64,000 bases of DNA from Albugo candida (Eukaryota > Oomycota > Peronosporomycetes > Albuginales > Albuginaceae): assembly GCA_905220665.1 (NCBI GenBank), contig CAJNAR010000168.1, positions 186,001-250,000 on the forward strand, read 5' to 3'. Positions 11,036 through 23,845 of the stretch are shown one piece after another; within the stretch, counting starts at the first letter, position 1, and each line of letters opens with the position of its first letter. The notes beneath the pieces were generated by a model. That model searched no databases, had not been told where the DNA came from, and saw only the letters and a program-made list of their open reading frames with translations. The position numbers and the translations under genes are program-made.

Positions 11036-11497
11036 ATGGATCCTTTGGCTGTGCTGGAGAGGGAATATCAGACCGTAATTACACAGTCTAGCCTGAGGCA
11101 CGATCAGATTGCCGAAGAAGTGGGCGAAAAATTCATAGGGAATACGCAGGATGAACGGAAGGATCAGGAAGATTCATATGGCTATTCTATTCTTTGTAGT
11201 TCGCCTAGAGAAAACGAACCATCAGACCTTGATGAGGAACCGATAGAACTGAACCAGCCTGTCGCAATAAGCCAGGGAAATAGTGATAAAACAGCATGTT
11301 TTACACGGAAAATAACGCTGGAAGCATCTAAGAAAGAAGCAATACAAAAATGCATGCAGAATATCCGGCTGAATCCATCTGCGAAGTACCAAAAATCGAA
11401 TCTGACTGATTCTCAACTTGTGGATCTTGTTCACGAACAACTCGGACTCGGTAGGATTCAAGACATCTCCCTCCTCCCTCTGGCTGAAATGGAATGA
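11036..11497 (+). CDS. Unidentified small acidic protein, 153 aa
   Basis: Intact single-exon frame from ATG 11036 to TGA 11497. The first 80 residues are acidic and polar, probably disordered (EEPIELNQPVAIS near the middle). The C-terminal half is Lys-rich and helical, with KKEAIQKCMQNIRLNPSAKY and LTDSQLVDLVHEQLGL. The composition and absence of stops look like a real gene, but I do not recognise the family. No signal peptide or membrane segment. It lies alone between long noncoding stretches on the strand opposite both neighbours. Confidence 0.6.
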   Translation: MDPLAVLEREYQTVITQSSLRHDQIAEEVGEKFIGNTQDERKDQEDSYGYSILCSSPRENEPSDLDEEPIELNQPVAISQGNSDKTACFTRKITLEASKKEAIQKCMQNIRLNPSAKYQKSNLTDSQLVDLVHEQLGLGRIQDISLLPLAEME

Positions 11498-12291
11498 TTG
11501 ATCAATAGAGTCATATCCAACAATTATTATGATCTATTTCTTAAGTTCTACAAGAGGAGTCCGTAGATCGTTAAGCAAGTTCATCTCATGGTATCGTCGC
11601 ATTACTTCATCTAAACAGATCAAATAGTGCAGTTTTATAGATTCGTAATTTGACCGATTGCGCCGTAATATAATATCCATTACGTATGATAATGCTGTTC
11701 TAATTTGCCGACAAGCACCACTTTACAAGACAAAGAGACATCGATACAGGCACGATATGGCTGAAAAAGGTCACTGTCAAAGGTAGGAGGATCTACCAAT
11801 TGCACACGATTCGATACAAATTTATACAGTCCGGATTATGGTGGCTTTGACATCAGATCATCAGTGCTGTTTTGGTGTAATTACGATGAAGTACCGGCAA
11901 GGCATTTAGTTCAGGGAAGAGTAGTTGATTCCATTAACGAGACTTGTAGCTCTTTCGATTTCTCTCCTGTTAATTGAGGGAAGGCTTCATATAAATTTCA
12001 GATTTCCAATTAACTTGAGTAGATCTCGCTAATACTGAGCATAGTGGAAGAGTAGGTCATCTCTAGTAGAACTGTAACGTAAAAATTAAGCAAACATTGG
12101 TGCAGCGCGAGGTGAGAAATTAACAATTTGAATGTGCGGACATTTGATTGAAACGATAAAAGTGTAAGTCATTATACGATGGCACGTCCAAGAGACTAGA
12201 TTATGAGCCCACCCATGCCTTCACGCAAAGATGTATACAAACAAGTGACTTTAACAAAAAAAAACATACAATTCACTTTGCTTCGGGAAAC
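11498..12291. other. Intergenic, nothing recognised
   Basis: About 0.8 kb of AT-rich sequence between two convergent genes. It contains their 3' regions. No coding, repeat or RNA signal was seen. Confidence 0.5.
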
Positions 12292-13787
12292 TCAACGTTT
12301 ATAGTCTTCCTTGATTATCTTGGCGATCGTCGACAGTTGGATATTGCTGGTTCCTTCGTAAATCGCTCCTATTTTGGAGTCGCGGAAGAACTTTTCCGCA
12401 AACAGACCTTTTGTGAAACCAACACCACCTAGGAGATCGATGCATTTCGATGCCGTCTGTTCAGCGATTCGGGAACAATAAAGTTTGGCCATTGAAGCTT
12501 CTTTCATAAAAGGATAGCTGGCATCTTTTCGACGAGCTGCGTTGTACACCAGAAGCCTGGCAGTTTCAATTCCCAACGCAAGTTCCGCGTACTGATGCTG
12601 GACCGCTTGAAAATCACCAACGGGACTTCCAAACTGGTGTCGGTCAAAAAGATACGGCATCGTCTGGTCATAAACTCCTTGGGCGAGACCGAGCATTTGT
12701 GAAGCGATTCCTATTCGACCTTCGTTCAACGTGCTCATTGCAATCTTGTATCCTTGCCCAACATCCCCGATGATGTTTTGCGAATCAACCCGAACATCGT
12801 GCAAATACACCGGACAGGTTGATGACGCACGAATGCCTAGTTTGTCTTCTGCTTTGCCAATTTCGATTCCCTCGCTATTTCGGTCAACGATAAAACATGT
12901 TATTCCTTTGTGTCCCTGGGAACTGTCGACGGTTGCGAAAACCAAGAAAAGTCCCGCGTATCCAGCGTTCGAAATCCACATTTTTTGACCATTTAGGGTG
13001 TAAAAACTGCCATCTGTGGATTTCTTGGCTTCTGTTTTAAGTGAAAATGCGTCACTACCAGAGTCTGGCTCGGTCAAACAGAAACTTCCAATCTACAATC
13101 CCAGATGCTTAAGTTCCATTTGGTAAGAAGGGTATACGTACAGTTTTCTTGGCGAGCTGGGGAAGATACTTCTCTTTCAAGCTCATCGATCCAAATTGCT
13201 ACAAAGCGTAACTTCATGCTCACCCTCGAATATACATTGATCGTACCATCAAAGAATTGTTGATGACGGTGTTTTGTAGATCACAGAGTACGCTCACGGA
13301 AGGATCAACTTTTGACAACTCCTCAACGGCCAAACAGACATTGAAAAACGATGCACCCGATCCACCGAATTCTGCTGGTATCTCAATTGACATGATCTAC
13401 ACATTAATTGTAAATTATAGAAACGTGTTTGGATTGGACAGATAGAATCTTACCCCGTCCTTGAACATTTCTCTTATCAGTTCATCATCCATTTTACCAT
13501 TGCTCTCCATTTCCTGAACTTTTGGCTGAACTTTCATCCTAGCAAATTTGGCGACTAAAGAATGAATTGAGATCCTTGATACAAAACGGCTGGAAAAATA
13601 TGCACTTTGCACCGGAATTTTGGAATAGTTCCTCATCCTCGGATAACACTGTCAAGGGTGACGCGGAAGTATGCTTCGTTCTGGGTGAAATATTTCTGAA
13701 TCTCTTCTCGACGCTTTTTATAGCATGCAGGTTACGTGGCCATTTCGCAGCAATCTTGCCGGTCCACGGGAGCAAGTAGCTTTTCAT
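12292..13787 (-). CDS. ACADSB: Short/branched-chain acyl-CoA dehydrogenase, mitochondrial (5 exons)
   Basis: Exons on the minus strand: 13787-13613, 13554-13454, 13396-13247, 13198-13142 and 13092-12292, with four introns of 48-58 nt; together they give 427 aa. The N-terminus ([19 protein letters not shown]) is basic and suits a mitochondrial presequence. Signature segments are [37 protein letters not shown] and [18 protein letters not shown]; the catalytic Glu lies in YEGTSNIQ near residue 407. Similarity is best to ACADSB, the enzyme that oxidises 2-methylbutyryl-CoA in isoleucine breakdown and passes electrons to ETF. An upstream in-frame ATG at 13817 would add ten residues; 13787 gives the better presequence. 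Exon joins were inferred by eye from frame and family continuity. Confidence 0.92.
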
Positions 13788-13817
13788 CCTACAGTTAATC
13801 TTAGCAGAAAGATCCAC

Positions 13818-16800
13818 CAGCCTTGTATTTAGGGACTGTTGCTGTTTAGTTTCAACTTGATAGATATCTCGCTGAGGTGATTGCTAGGATGACAAGAGTA
13901 GCCATGTGTTACAAAAATGGCGCTAGGTGACTTAGATGAGCTAGCGTGAAATACATGTGATCCGCATCGAAATGACACATCGTAGTCGTTTTGCTTGTCT
14001 ATAGATTGAGTGAGAGTTATTGCGAATATTTGGTACAAATGTAAAGAAACAACGCGTTGATGCACTTGACATCTTATTGTATTCAAGCACGATCGTAATT
14101 TGATCCTTCTTACCGAATCAACTAATTCGTGACGTATCCCAGCACATTATGAACCAGCGTCCTCCGCTGCAAGTATGTTGGCGCTTCATACTGCCCTCGT
14201 AACTTTAGCTCGAGAAACTCCATACAGTGATGACATGATCAAATAACACTAGGCGTAGCATGGTTTACAATTATCAGGTATTGCATGTGCGATTTCTAGG
14301 TTTGATCTAATGATAACAATATAACTAGATGGGCACACAGACACGAGTTGGAAAGCAACTGGTCGGCTATCTTACACCCAGCTCTTTGCTAGATTTTAGG
14401 ATTTGACGTTTGAGGCTGTTTCATTCATTGATGACATTAACCGTGATAATAAGTTTTCAATCTTATCCTTTCTTATACACCACGTCAAGTGTATGTGTTT
14501 GGCTCTTTTTACTCTGTTTTGCATGTGTACAAACATTTGTAGCTTGGTGTCGTTACAAACTGTCCGCATCCAGGTATTGTTCCGAAAGAGTATCGAATGC
14601 ATACTGCAGACATTTGGTGACAAAAACCGCTGTTAGAATACTCTGGTGCACTTAAGGTCCTACAGCTATACAGCCACGATAGGTCTCATTTGTACGAAAT
14701 TGTGTCATACGATTACAAGTTCTTTGTCTAAAAAGTAAAGAGGGGTATGAGGTGCAAGCTGACTACCGAATCATCGAGCCAATACTGCTGGCTTTGATGT
14801 CGTCGAAGTGGTTCTTAAAACTCAAACATTTGAATTTTCATGCACCCACCAATTGCAAATCCATCCGAGTACTCTGTTGACACCCAACTGTCAAACATCA
14901 ATCGCAGTAGCAGAATTACGACATTACTAGAACTCGTAAAGGTTTTGTTCTCAGCTATATCAGTGTACATCTGGGTCCTCGATACAATGACACTGGAGAT
15001 GAATTTTCTATTCAATCATTTTTTATTTGCTTGCTAGTCAATTCCTAAATTGAGTTCTTGGACAACATAAATTTATGTCATGTTAACTGTAAGACTGCAC
15101 AGACGAATAGCTGAATCAGACAAACCATAGTATTTATCACACAGGGAGCGACTATGGCTATTCGACCCCGTTGCATATAATCGTGTTACGTACCTCCCTC
15201 CTGGATTTGTACGTTTTCGTCATGTTGCATGGAAGAGAAGATTCTTTACATGGAATTGCTAATCAACGTGAATTGTATATTGGTTTGTGCTTTCTGTGGA
15301 AAATCCAGCAGAAGCGCTCACTAGTGCTGCAGTATCGATACAAGAGACGGAGTTCGTTATGCTTTTGATGAGAAAGTCGAAGTGGAAGAAGACTCAGCGA
15401 GACGCATCATGTGATGTGTTATGATCTATTTCTTCGTAGTGTTTTTTTGTCTGCCAAACGGCATTCGAAACGCAGTCTCGTGTGATTCTCATGCTTTTGG
15501 GACGGATAGTTTGGCATTGATCGGTGCATTATTGTCCAGAGTGCTGATAACGAGTTTGGTAGCCATACACTATACGGCTAAAATATACTGCAGCGAGAAG
15601 ATATATGGCATCCAAGCAATTAAATGTATTCTCGCCGTTCTAGTAGAGCATCGAGGCACAGAACAAGTGAGATTGTACCAAGGCAAATTCAATAGTGACT
15701 GAGTTGGTAGAGTCACGTTTATATGATGGTACGCCGAGTGGCAAGTAAAGATAAACTCATGCATTCAGTAGTAATGGCTTAGTTGATTTAGTGACAAAGC
15801 TGCGCATAATCGCTCGCCCTCAGCTGATAGCTCGAGTCCTCAATAAAAATGCGTATTTGAGGTTCAAGGATGATATTGAGAGAAGATTTAACACTCCAAA
15901 AGAGCAGTAATTAGAATTATGTGTTTAACTCGACCATTGGAACAAAGTGAGTGTACTTTGTCTTTGAGATAATCAGGTTTGATCGGTCTTGAATATATCT
16001 CATCTCTGCAATCACAATGAAGCTATTCCTCGCTTGCTGGTAGGAATTTTGGGAAGCGATTTTGCAGTGAAGGGCGATGACAATATCCTGATAATGTTTT
16101 TTTATCATCACAGCAGTTGTTTTTCTGTGTGAAGCAAGAGCTTAATAGCCGTGAATTACTGCGTAAAGCAGTCAAGTCACCTGTCAATGTTGTTTACTTC
16201 ACAATATTGCACCGAGCAAAGCTAAGTTGCACAGAATGTTGTTGCCCGCTTTTTCTGAGAAATTCTACAATATGTGAGATGAAGGAATTATCTGTCCACC
16301 ATGCAGGTATGTTTGTATTAATCAAGCATACCCTCACAAAAGGTCAAACATGTAGTTCATGTGACCATGACTTTATCATTACTTCCTTATAAACCACCCC
16401 AACCCAACCAGTGTCGATTGACGAAAGGTTTTGGCTTGACAGCTACTTCCTTTCTTGCCTGCTCTAGCTACATGGAAGGAATTGTTATCAACTATCCGTC
16501 TATGTCAGTGTTGAACAGAAATACTTTGGAATTTGTAAAAAGTACATCTTCTGAGGCATTTACCAGATAACGCGTTGCTATGTTGAGGATAAAGTCTACT
16601 GCCGCTTTTATCGGTAAAGCAAGCGTTATAAATTCTAAGGATGCATTACCATGCCGTGAAAAATCGGCGACCAATACTACAACGACGAAGAGCTCAATAC
16701 ATTTATGTGGATGAAGAAAAGTTACTACATCGACTTTACAATGAAGTCATCTAGATACCACTCGACGATTGGTCTCATCACTCCAATACAACAAGGTCAA

Positions 16801-19450
16801 ATGGCAAATCGTTCTACGTGGGAGTTCAAAGGAAGGGAAAAATCATTTTTACTCTCTAATCCACTTTCAACTCCTAAAACCGTCTGATAACCTTCCGAAG
16901 CAACCAAGAGTCATCCGATGTTGACACATTAATTAGCGCTGGAGCGATCCAACAAAGTAGGTACAGAACGTGTTCAGACGTTTAAGGGTATATCACGACA
17001 TCTTTGAAAATGGGTCTTCCTCTCTCCTGTTCTTTGAGAATCTATAATATCATTTCGCATTTAGCATGTTGCCAGTTCGATCTCGGTCCGGGTTCTGATA
17101 GATATTATATATATATATATATTTTCTGCCCGACATTATATGTTGTAGTCAACCTTCAAGTTGGGCAGTGGAATCCGATGAACGTCTTTTATCGAGTACG
17201 ACCACACGGCACAAGGATGGCTGGAGCTACCTCATACTTATGTTTAGTATTTCTCCTCCGTCGACATTGGATGCTTATTGGATGTGCAATCGTGCCAACG
17301 ACACGGACGGAATTGGTTGGCCTATTAGCAAATTATATCCGACTTATAGCTTGGTTTCCAGGCAGTAACACTGCCTTTTCTCTGGACCGATAGAGTCGTC
17401 GGTCACTCGAACAGGGATCAGCACCGCAAATAATTCCAGCAGTTTCCGTGATCTACAGCACATTCAGTGCGCACGTTTGGTACTTTCGACGGCATGTTAC
17501 GATCAAAACGAGCGCATTTTGACTTGGAAAGGGCTTGGTCAACTCGCAACGCAAGGATCATTTAGTGGTTTTTATAGGACGGACTCAAAGATCATTACTG
17601 CGGTCCCGGCTCAGAAAAATAAAACTGCATGTGCAACACCGATCCTAGACCTATTTGGATGGCTGTGTTCACCTAGCATGGTGAGCACTAAAACGGAAAA
17701 CACGTTACTTTTGGACAAGTAAGAGTTGGACATATCTCGTTTGAGGTGGTTTGAGGCAACCGCAAATAGGACTATCAGCGAGAAGACATATTATCATCTC
17801 CCACAGGTGTTTTGAGGAAATGTTTCATTGTTGAAGGTAGCCTAGGGACCTAAAGAGACCAGTTAGTTGCTCGAATTCTAGTAACATAGACGACTCAGTT
17901 GTACACCTTAAGAAGAAGTTGAATTAGTGATGCTAACTATACATTATAGATAAAGACGCACAGTCACATACTTGAGTGCCTATCCCGGACAAATAAAAAT
18001 CTTCCCAGGACATGTCCGTCAGGAGGTTCTGAGGACAGTATGTCTTATTCGAAGCTAACTGAAGTGATCGGGAGAAGCAACATGAACACCAAAAGCTGAA
18101 ATGCATACCAGTTCTTTCTTTGCGTCATCTTCGAGCTCAGTGGATTAATCAAGTGCCCTGCGGCTTACGGCAGCAATGGTGGAAACATCTCATTTCTCCG
18201 CCGGATTTCCCCTCGCGGGTGTGAGCTTCACATTTGTTACCGTTCACATCCTCCAAGATATCTTACTTTACCACGTATTTTGCAATACTAGGACCATTTA
18301 GACTAGCGGTGAAAGCAATTGATATGATAATCCTGATATCATTGCGTTTGACCATTGAAGAAAATCACCGCTCCTTTATAATAAAAGCCTAAGCAGATCA
18401 TACAAGTTATTATTTATCTTTTGACGGTCCCACATATAAGGTACCTCGCGCAATTTGTATCTATGTTGCAGACTCAAAGAAAGCATCTCGCCTTTCCAGT
18501 TGCTCACAAGATCATATCGATGAAGGATATTCAAGTTTTCTGGAAGCAATCTAAGTGTACGGAATGGTCCTATGATCAAGTTTTGTAGATTGTCCCGAAA
18601 GGTTAGCGCTAAAAACCATTCGCTCTACGAAGGCTGCTATAAATTAGGTGGTCTATCACCCAAAGCGCATCCCGTGCATATTTCTTTTGGCGAGTGCAAT
18701 GTCAAAATAAGCGATTCAGGATTATCTCTATATGTGTCCCCCAAAATAGTCTTGAAAGGAGTGTGAGCGGAACCGTCTTTTCACTTTCCTGCACTAAGAG
18801 ATTGCTTTGTACCATCACGAATAATTACATAAGCGATGTGATGGTGCCTGCAAAAGGCACGAGAAGTGATTCCTGCTACTACTAGAGTGATATTTTTGCA
18901 GCTAGCTTACTTTCAAGCGATAGAATTCCTACGGGTGCATCATGTAGGGAATGCTTGAATCTCGAGGAAACATTTAGCTCAGTTTGGAAGATGAAAGGGT
19001 TATCATACACTGATTTCCCGCCGCTTGATGCCTGCGTTGCATTCATTAGCAATAGGCTGTACTCCTAAACGCGTGATGACTTGGCATGACTTTTTTGGAT
19101 CGAAAAACTCTACGCTTCTACCAGGATAGCATAATCTTCAAGGTTAGTTATGCGAAATCTACAAATTTGGATAGCATAATAGAATAACGTGATTATGTGC
19201 GTCTATCTGGTCGAAGCGTTACTCTGGTACATTAAGTCTCATGTCCCATTGAAAAAGAGAAGTCCAATCTTTTTGCTATCTCATACGTTGAGGCTGGATG
19301 AGGTGGGGTGATTTGGTTCTCTGCAAAATCTTTGCTTCGTCCTCAGATGTAGCGTAGCAAAGAGAATCAATTTGCTTGATCTATTGTGATAAAATTCAAA
19401 CACATTTCATAGCCCCTTAAAACCCTTCTTTTCATGTTTCGTGAATAGCT
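13818..19450. other. Gene-poor interval, no gene recognised
   Basis: About 5.6 kb with no recognisable gene. Short open frames occur on both strands but none is conserved-looking or spliceable into a known family. A short TA microsatellite lies at about 17105-17122. Fragments such as 17160-17720 and 18640-18770 have slightly protein-like reading but are broken and unidentified. I regard the interval as decayed or noncoding DNA. Confidence 0.5.
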
Positions 19451-20625
19451 TTCACTCGAGACAGCTGATTCTATGTTCTGTGCTACCAATGAGTGAAGAG
19501 GCCTTCTCTTGATTAAGCGGGTATCTTATCGAGGTCTCAATCACGGACTTCATCTTGCAAAGCAGAAAGAAGCTTGGGAATGACGGAGTAGTTGCATGAT
19601 GCGCTCGGGCAAGCAAATAAAGGTAAGAATTTTTGATTTTGATATTACAATGGATAATTAGATTAGCTGTTCCTACTTCCTCCGGACCCCAAAGGGAGTC
19701 TACTGTTAGTGTCACCTTGCTTTTCTCATTTTCAAGTGAAACGTTTGTTCTAATGCAGCAACTTTTTATTAGTAGCCTAACCTTCGGAATTGGAGTCTGA
19801 AAACCTCTGTTTTCGTTTCTTAGTGCAACATTCAAAGTGGGTCCGCCTCACACGATCAGGCTCTTGGAAAGGTGGCTTCGCATGTGGAGATATCAACACA
19901 ATACTTAGCGGAACTTGGGTCAAATGCTTCTTATACTGAATGAGCTTATTCTTGGTTTTTTCTAAGTCGCCTTCGGCTTTTCTCAACCGTTTTTTTGTCT
20001 TTTTCGAGTTGAGAGACGCAACTGCTCAAGCGGGAAGAGAAATCTAGAATGATCGCCTTAAGCGCTTCAGTTTCCGATTCTTGCTAGTTGACTCGATGCA
20101 AAAGCGTACTACGTTCTTTCAATACTTGTCCATATTGCGTATTGATGTGATGTGATGTCGCTTGTTCCTGAGGAAACGACGTGCCGAGCTTCAGAATCTC
20201 TTCTTTGACAATCAAGATTTCCTTTATGGGCTGGTCATTCTCTCTTGCAAGTCGTGATATTCTGTCGGATGAGTTTAAACTTGGTCGGGTCGTTCTCGGA
20301 GTTGAATCCCGAATGGGTATCCCCGCCGACTCGGCGTTTGTTGGCGGGTGTAATACGTTCTTTCTACTATTGTTCGATTTGCGTATTTGTTTTGAAGCAA
20401 ACATCGTGCCGAGCTTCATGATTCGCTTCTTTGAGGATCGAGTCTTCCTTTCTGAGCTGACCATTCCCTCTTTCAAGTCGAGGTATTTTGTCGGATGAGT
20501 CTTAACTTGGTCGGGTCGTTTTTGGAGTTGATTCTCGAATGGGTACGTATCCCCACCAACTCGGCGATGTTTGCGGGTGTCATTAGCTGGTTTGTTGGTC
20601 GTGTTGACATTTTCGGAAATTGGTT
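19450..20625 (-). pseudogene. R2 coiled-coil repeat family, copy 1 (minus strand)
   Basis: Reading the minus strand from about 20612, an ATG-ACACG start region and a motif like HRRVGGDTYPFENQ are followed by Lys/Glu/Ser-rich helical sequence. The same start, the VGGD-like motif and the downstream helical part recur in copies at 20626-21480, 32988-33500 and 34195-35075. This copy contains an internal tandem duplication with a period of about 225 bp (units near 20178-20353 and 20403-20582). Frames are broken, so I call it a pseudogene. The 3' limit is uncertain. Function unknown. Confidence 0.55.
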
Positions 20626-21480
20626 AGTGAGACTGACCACACTCATATAGTATACATAAAATATGAGCTGCAGAATATGGAGAGCTCTTGCGAAGAGACC
20701 AAACTCAAAATGTCATTCTTACTTTGCCGTGTTTCAGATCTCCTAACAACGATCAACTTCTCTCGCCTTAATTACCAATTTCCAAGAATGACGACACGGT
20801 CAGCAAACCAGCCGTTAACACCCGCCAACATGCGCCTTGTTGGTGGGGGATGAGAATCCCCATTCGGGACTCATATAAAGGCCAGCCTGACTAAGATTGA
20901 ATTCCTCCGACAAGATACCTCAGCTTATTGAAGGAAGCGAAGAGCTTAAGACTGGAAGCATGCAACTACAAAATGATATACAAACGCTGTAGATAATAGT
21001 CGCTCAGAAGAAGTAACGTTCAATCATCATCTTCAATGAGCCGTACAGAAAACAGCATTCATGTTGATCCAATCAGGCACTACGAGTCAGAAGTAGCCTC
21101 GTTGAAAGAGGGCATTCGAAGCTCTTCTCACCCTAATTCAGTTGCGCCGGCAAACACGAGCAAAAAAAATCCCTTTTCGATAAGCCGAGGTTGACTTGCA
21201 ACAAGCGAAGGACGCGCTTATTGAGTACAAAGTACACCTTAGCTGAGTTCTACTCTGTAGCACTTCGATCTCGCCAACTTCAAAATCACCTATCCAAGAA
21301 TGTAAATCTGAAAGCAGTCGGTCTTGTACAAAAGCTATAATATAGCGTCAAAAAATAAAGACAAAGGCCTTCACTCTCAGATTATCGAGCTACAAGCAAC
21401 GAATAAGGAAGTTGCAGCGTCAGATAGGTCGTTTTACTGTTCAAAACAAAGACTTCCTCCCTTTGAAAACGGTTGGAAGT
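20626..21480 (+). pseudogene. R2 coiled-coil repeat family, copy 2
   Basis: ACCAATTTCC-A-AGAATGACGACACGG at 20777-20802 matches the start region of copy 1 in reverse, so the two copies stand head to head. The start reads MTTRSANQPLTPANMRLVGGG, then a stop and frame changes. The part at 21060-21230 matches 34660-34830 of copy 4 (GCGCCGGCAAA and GACTTGCAA words shared). About 150 bp upstream of the ATG also resemble the upstream region of copies 3 and 4, so the repeat unit includes promoter or UTR sequence. Broken throughout. Confidence 0.55.
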
Positions 21481-21499
21481 AGTACCAGCTATATTGTTT

Positions 21500-23390
21500 A
21501 TTTGATCATCAATGTCCTTCTTGTTCCCCACAGTTGCCACGTTTTTTTCTCGACTGGATTATAAGTAGCATTGTGAATATCCCGGCGCACGCTTTAAGAT
21601 GTCGCTTGAAACAATTTCAACGCAGAATATAGCATCAGCAGTCGATTGTGAGACCGGTGACAAAACACGAAGTGTAACTTCGGTAAGAGGCAAACCACTT
21701 GCGGTAACGCATTGATACATTCGATCGAGCAAATCGTTTTTGTTTGCTCCGATACATCCAAGCATGAATCGAGTTAGTTCTTTCGTATTTGATTCAACAA
21801 GAAATTCAGAGAGAGCGAAGAAGATTGGCGAGTTGTTGGGTGTCCTGTTGGAGCTTATCACCGGAATGTAGCATGAGTCTGGGATGATTTGCTCTTATTG
21901 AGATATTTCTTCACACGACGCACATGAAGCGGTAGCAATGGGACGTCTTGATTAGACCCGGTTTTGCCTTGATCGCCCGACAGAATCCCCAACGTCTTCG
22001 AATGTACGCTCCAAACAAAGTTTTTTACAGGTCAGCGGGAATGCATTCCATCCGCTTTGCTCTTGAAGTGACATTAGAATTGCATGATGAATTTGTCGAC
22101 GACGAAATTGGAGAGGATGATTTCAATCGATATAGGGTCCAAGTGAAAAGTGAAGATCTCCCCCAACATACTCGAAATGTTGCGATAAACGAAGCCGCAA
22201 CATTTTTTGCTGGCATCGTTTGATAAACACGATGAAGCAAGATGCTACCACATTGGAATAGCATACTGCACATACAATCGCACCGGGTTCTTCATCCAAT
22301 GGGACCTCTGTGAGCTAGCATGATCCTACACTCGGAAAAAGTGAGAAAAGTATTTATATAAATCAAAGTGCTTGCAAGACGTATATTTCTCGTGGAGTTG
22401 CTAGAAAGTTCAAGGATGCACAGAGGACGTACTTTTGGTAAAGGTTCAATGTATTGTGAGTTGTAGTGACCAACATATACTCGTCTGAGCCAGGGAAGGA
22501 ACACGTTCGCGTGAACGGAGGTAAGTATTCGAGTTTATTTTTTGGGCAATAAAAGCGCAGGTACTTGCTCTTGTCCTTTACGATCGCAAAACTCATTGAG
22601 CCAGTGTTTACAACAGCGCTTTCCTCTATTGGATTTCCCATTTTCTTTGCAATACACAAGCAGTGATAAGTATCCACGCCATCCGAATAGATTGACGTTT
22701 TCTGCGTCGATGAGCTCGAAATTACAATATGTGCCAAAATACAGCCAGAATTTCCTAAATAATGAAAGCGTTGGCATGAAAATTCTGTTAGTCTGAAACT
22801 TCCATCGTCCAGACGCATCTTGCTTCATGGAGCCGGAGGCGATATTTTCTCTGTAAATACGACCTCAAAAGGGAGATTATCATCCGTCGATGCATGTACC
22901 ACGTGAATGTATCCGGAAACATGATCAAAAATCACACGGAATGGACCATCCAAGAGTATCATTTGCAATGTCTATGTGGTGGCATCTTCGACTCCCGTGC
23001 CAGTGAAGAGTATAATCTTAGTTACTATGACTCTCCTCCTTGTTATAAATCCCACGTTGTCCTCATGATGTAAAAATATAAAACTTTTGCTACTATGTGA
23101 TGATTGTGAGATTTCGTCGCTATTTCCAGCGCTTGCATCATGTTGCTGGGCAAGGACGATCGAAGGAACCTTCCTACTGTCGAAATTACTATGACCCAGA
23201 AACTAGCCTATTTTCCATACATTGAGAGTGATTCTACAAAAACTTACCTTACGGCTCTTCTCTTCATCAGTCCATTCGCGTCGTTTTATAAGGGATACGT
23301 TCATCTGTCCAAGTCAAAGGAACCTTCACTGATACTCTCTTTTGAAGAGCACTTCAAAACGCTGCACGAAGGTTGAGCGGAGCAAAATCT
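21500..23390. other. Unidentified coding-like remnants on both strands
   Basis: Several stretches read like protein without stops but match nothing I recognise: 21559-21861 minus (NSPIFFALSEFLVESNTKEL), 21948-22223 plus (FALEVTLELHDEFVDDEIGE), 22370-22980 minus (LDGPFRVIFDHVSGYIHVVH, then after a break MRLDDGSFRLTEFSCQRF) and 23140-23376 plus. The minus-strand run at 22370-22980 is the longest and needs one frame change. Given the confirmed pseudogenes on either side, these are probably relics of several genes, but some could be exons of an unrecognised one. Confidence 0.35.
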
Positions 23391-23394
23391 AGAA

Positions 23395-23800
23395 TATGAT
23401 CTCTCGCCAGAGAAGAAAAAGTGGTCGGGTATATTGGTGAAGGAGATGTATGATACCGATTTCTACATCTTGGCAAGTATCGTCTGTCCGTGCGTCCATT
23501 TTACACGATGCCAGACGCGGACAATACCCGTTGGAGCAACTCGCACGATATAATGATTCGTGGCGAAGAGATTGTGTCGGAAGGCCAACGTGTGAAGATG
23601 CCAAACTACTGGAAGATCATCTCGATGCTCTCAACGTGCCCAAAGAAACCTTTGAAGCGTATATCGACGCACGATTCGGTGCATTACCTCAAGGAGGGAA
23701 CGGGATTGACTAGAGCGCGTCGTTATGCTTTAACTTAGCCCCGAAAACGTACGCAAAGCATCCATGTTCCAAACAGACCCGGAAACAAATTGTATTAGAT
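23395..23800 (+). pseudogene. Aspartyl-tRNA synthetase fragment (C-terminal catalytic part)
   Basis: In alternating frames the strand encodes KEMYDTDFYILA, then VRPFYTMPDADNTRWSNS, DIMIRGEEIVSEGQRV, NVPKETFEAYIDARFGALPQ and a degraded end equivalent to GIGLERVVMLYLNLGNVRK-SMFP. This order and these motifs match the class II catalytic domain of cytosolic AspRS, ending at motif 3, where the conserved Gly-Leu-Glu-Arg is destroyed by a stop (GNGID followed by TAG). At least three frameshifts occur. The functional gene must lie elsewhere. It abuts the 3' end of the SCI1-like gene. Confidence 0.85.
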
Positions 23801-23845
23801 CGTGTCTGCTGACAACTCTGATCGTGTACGTCTTGGCAAAAGCGT

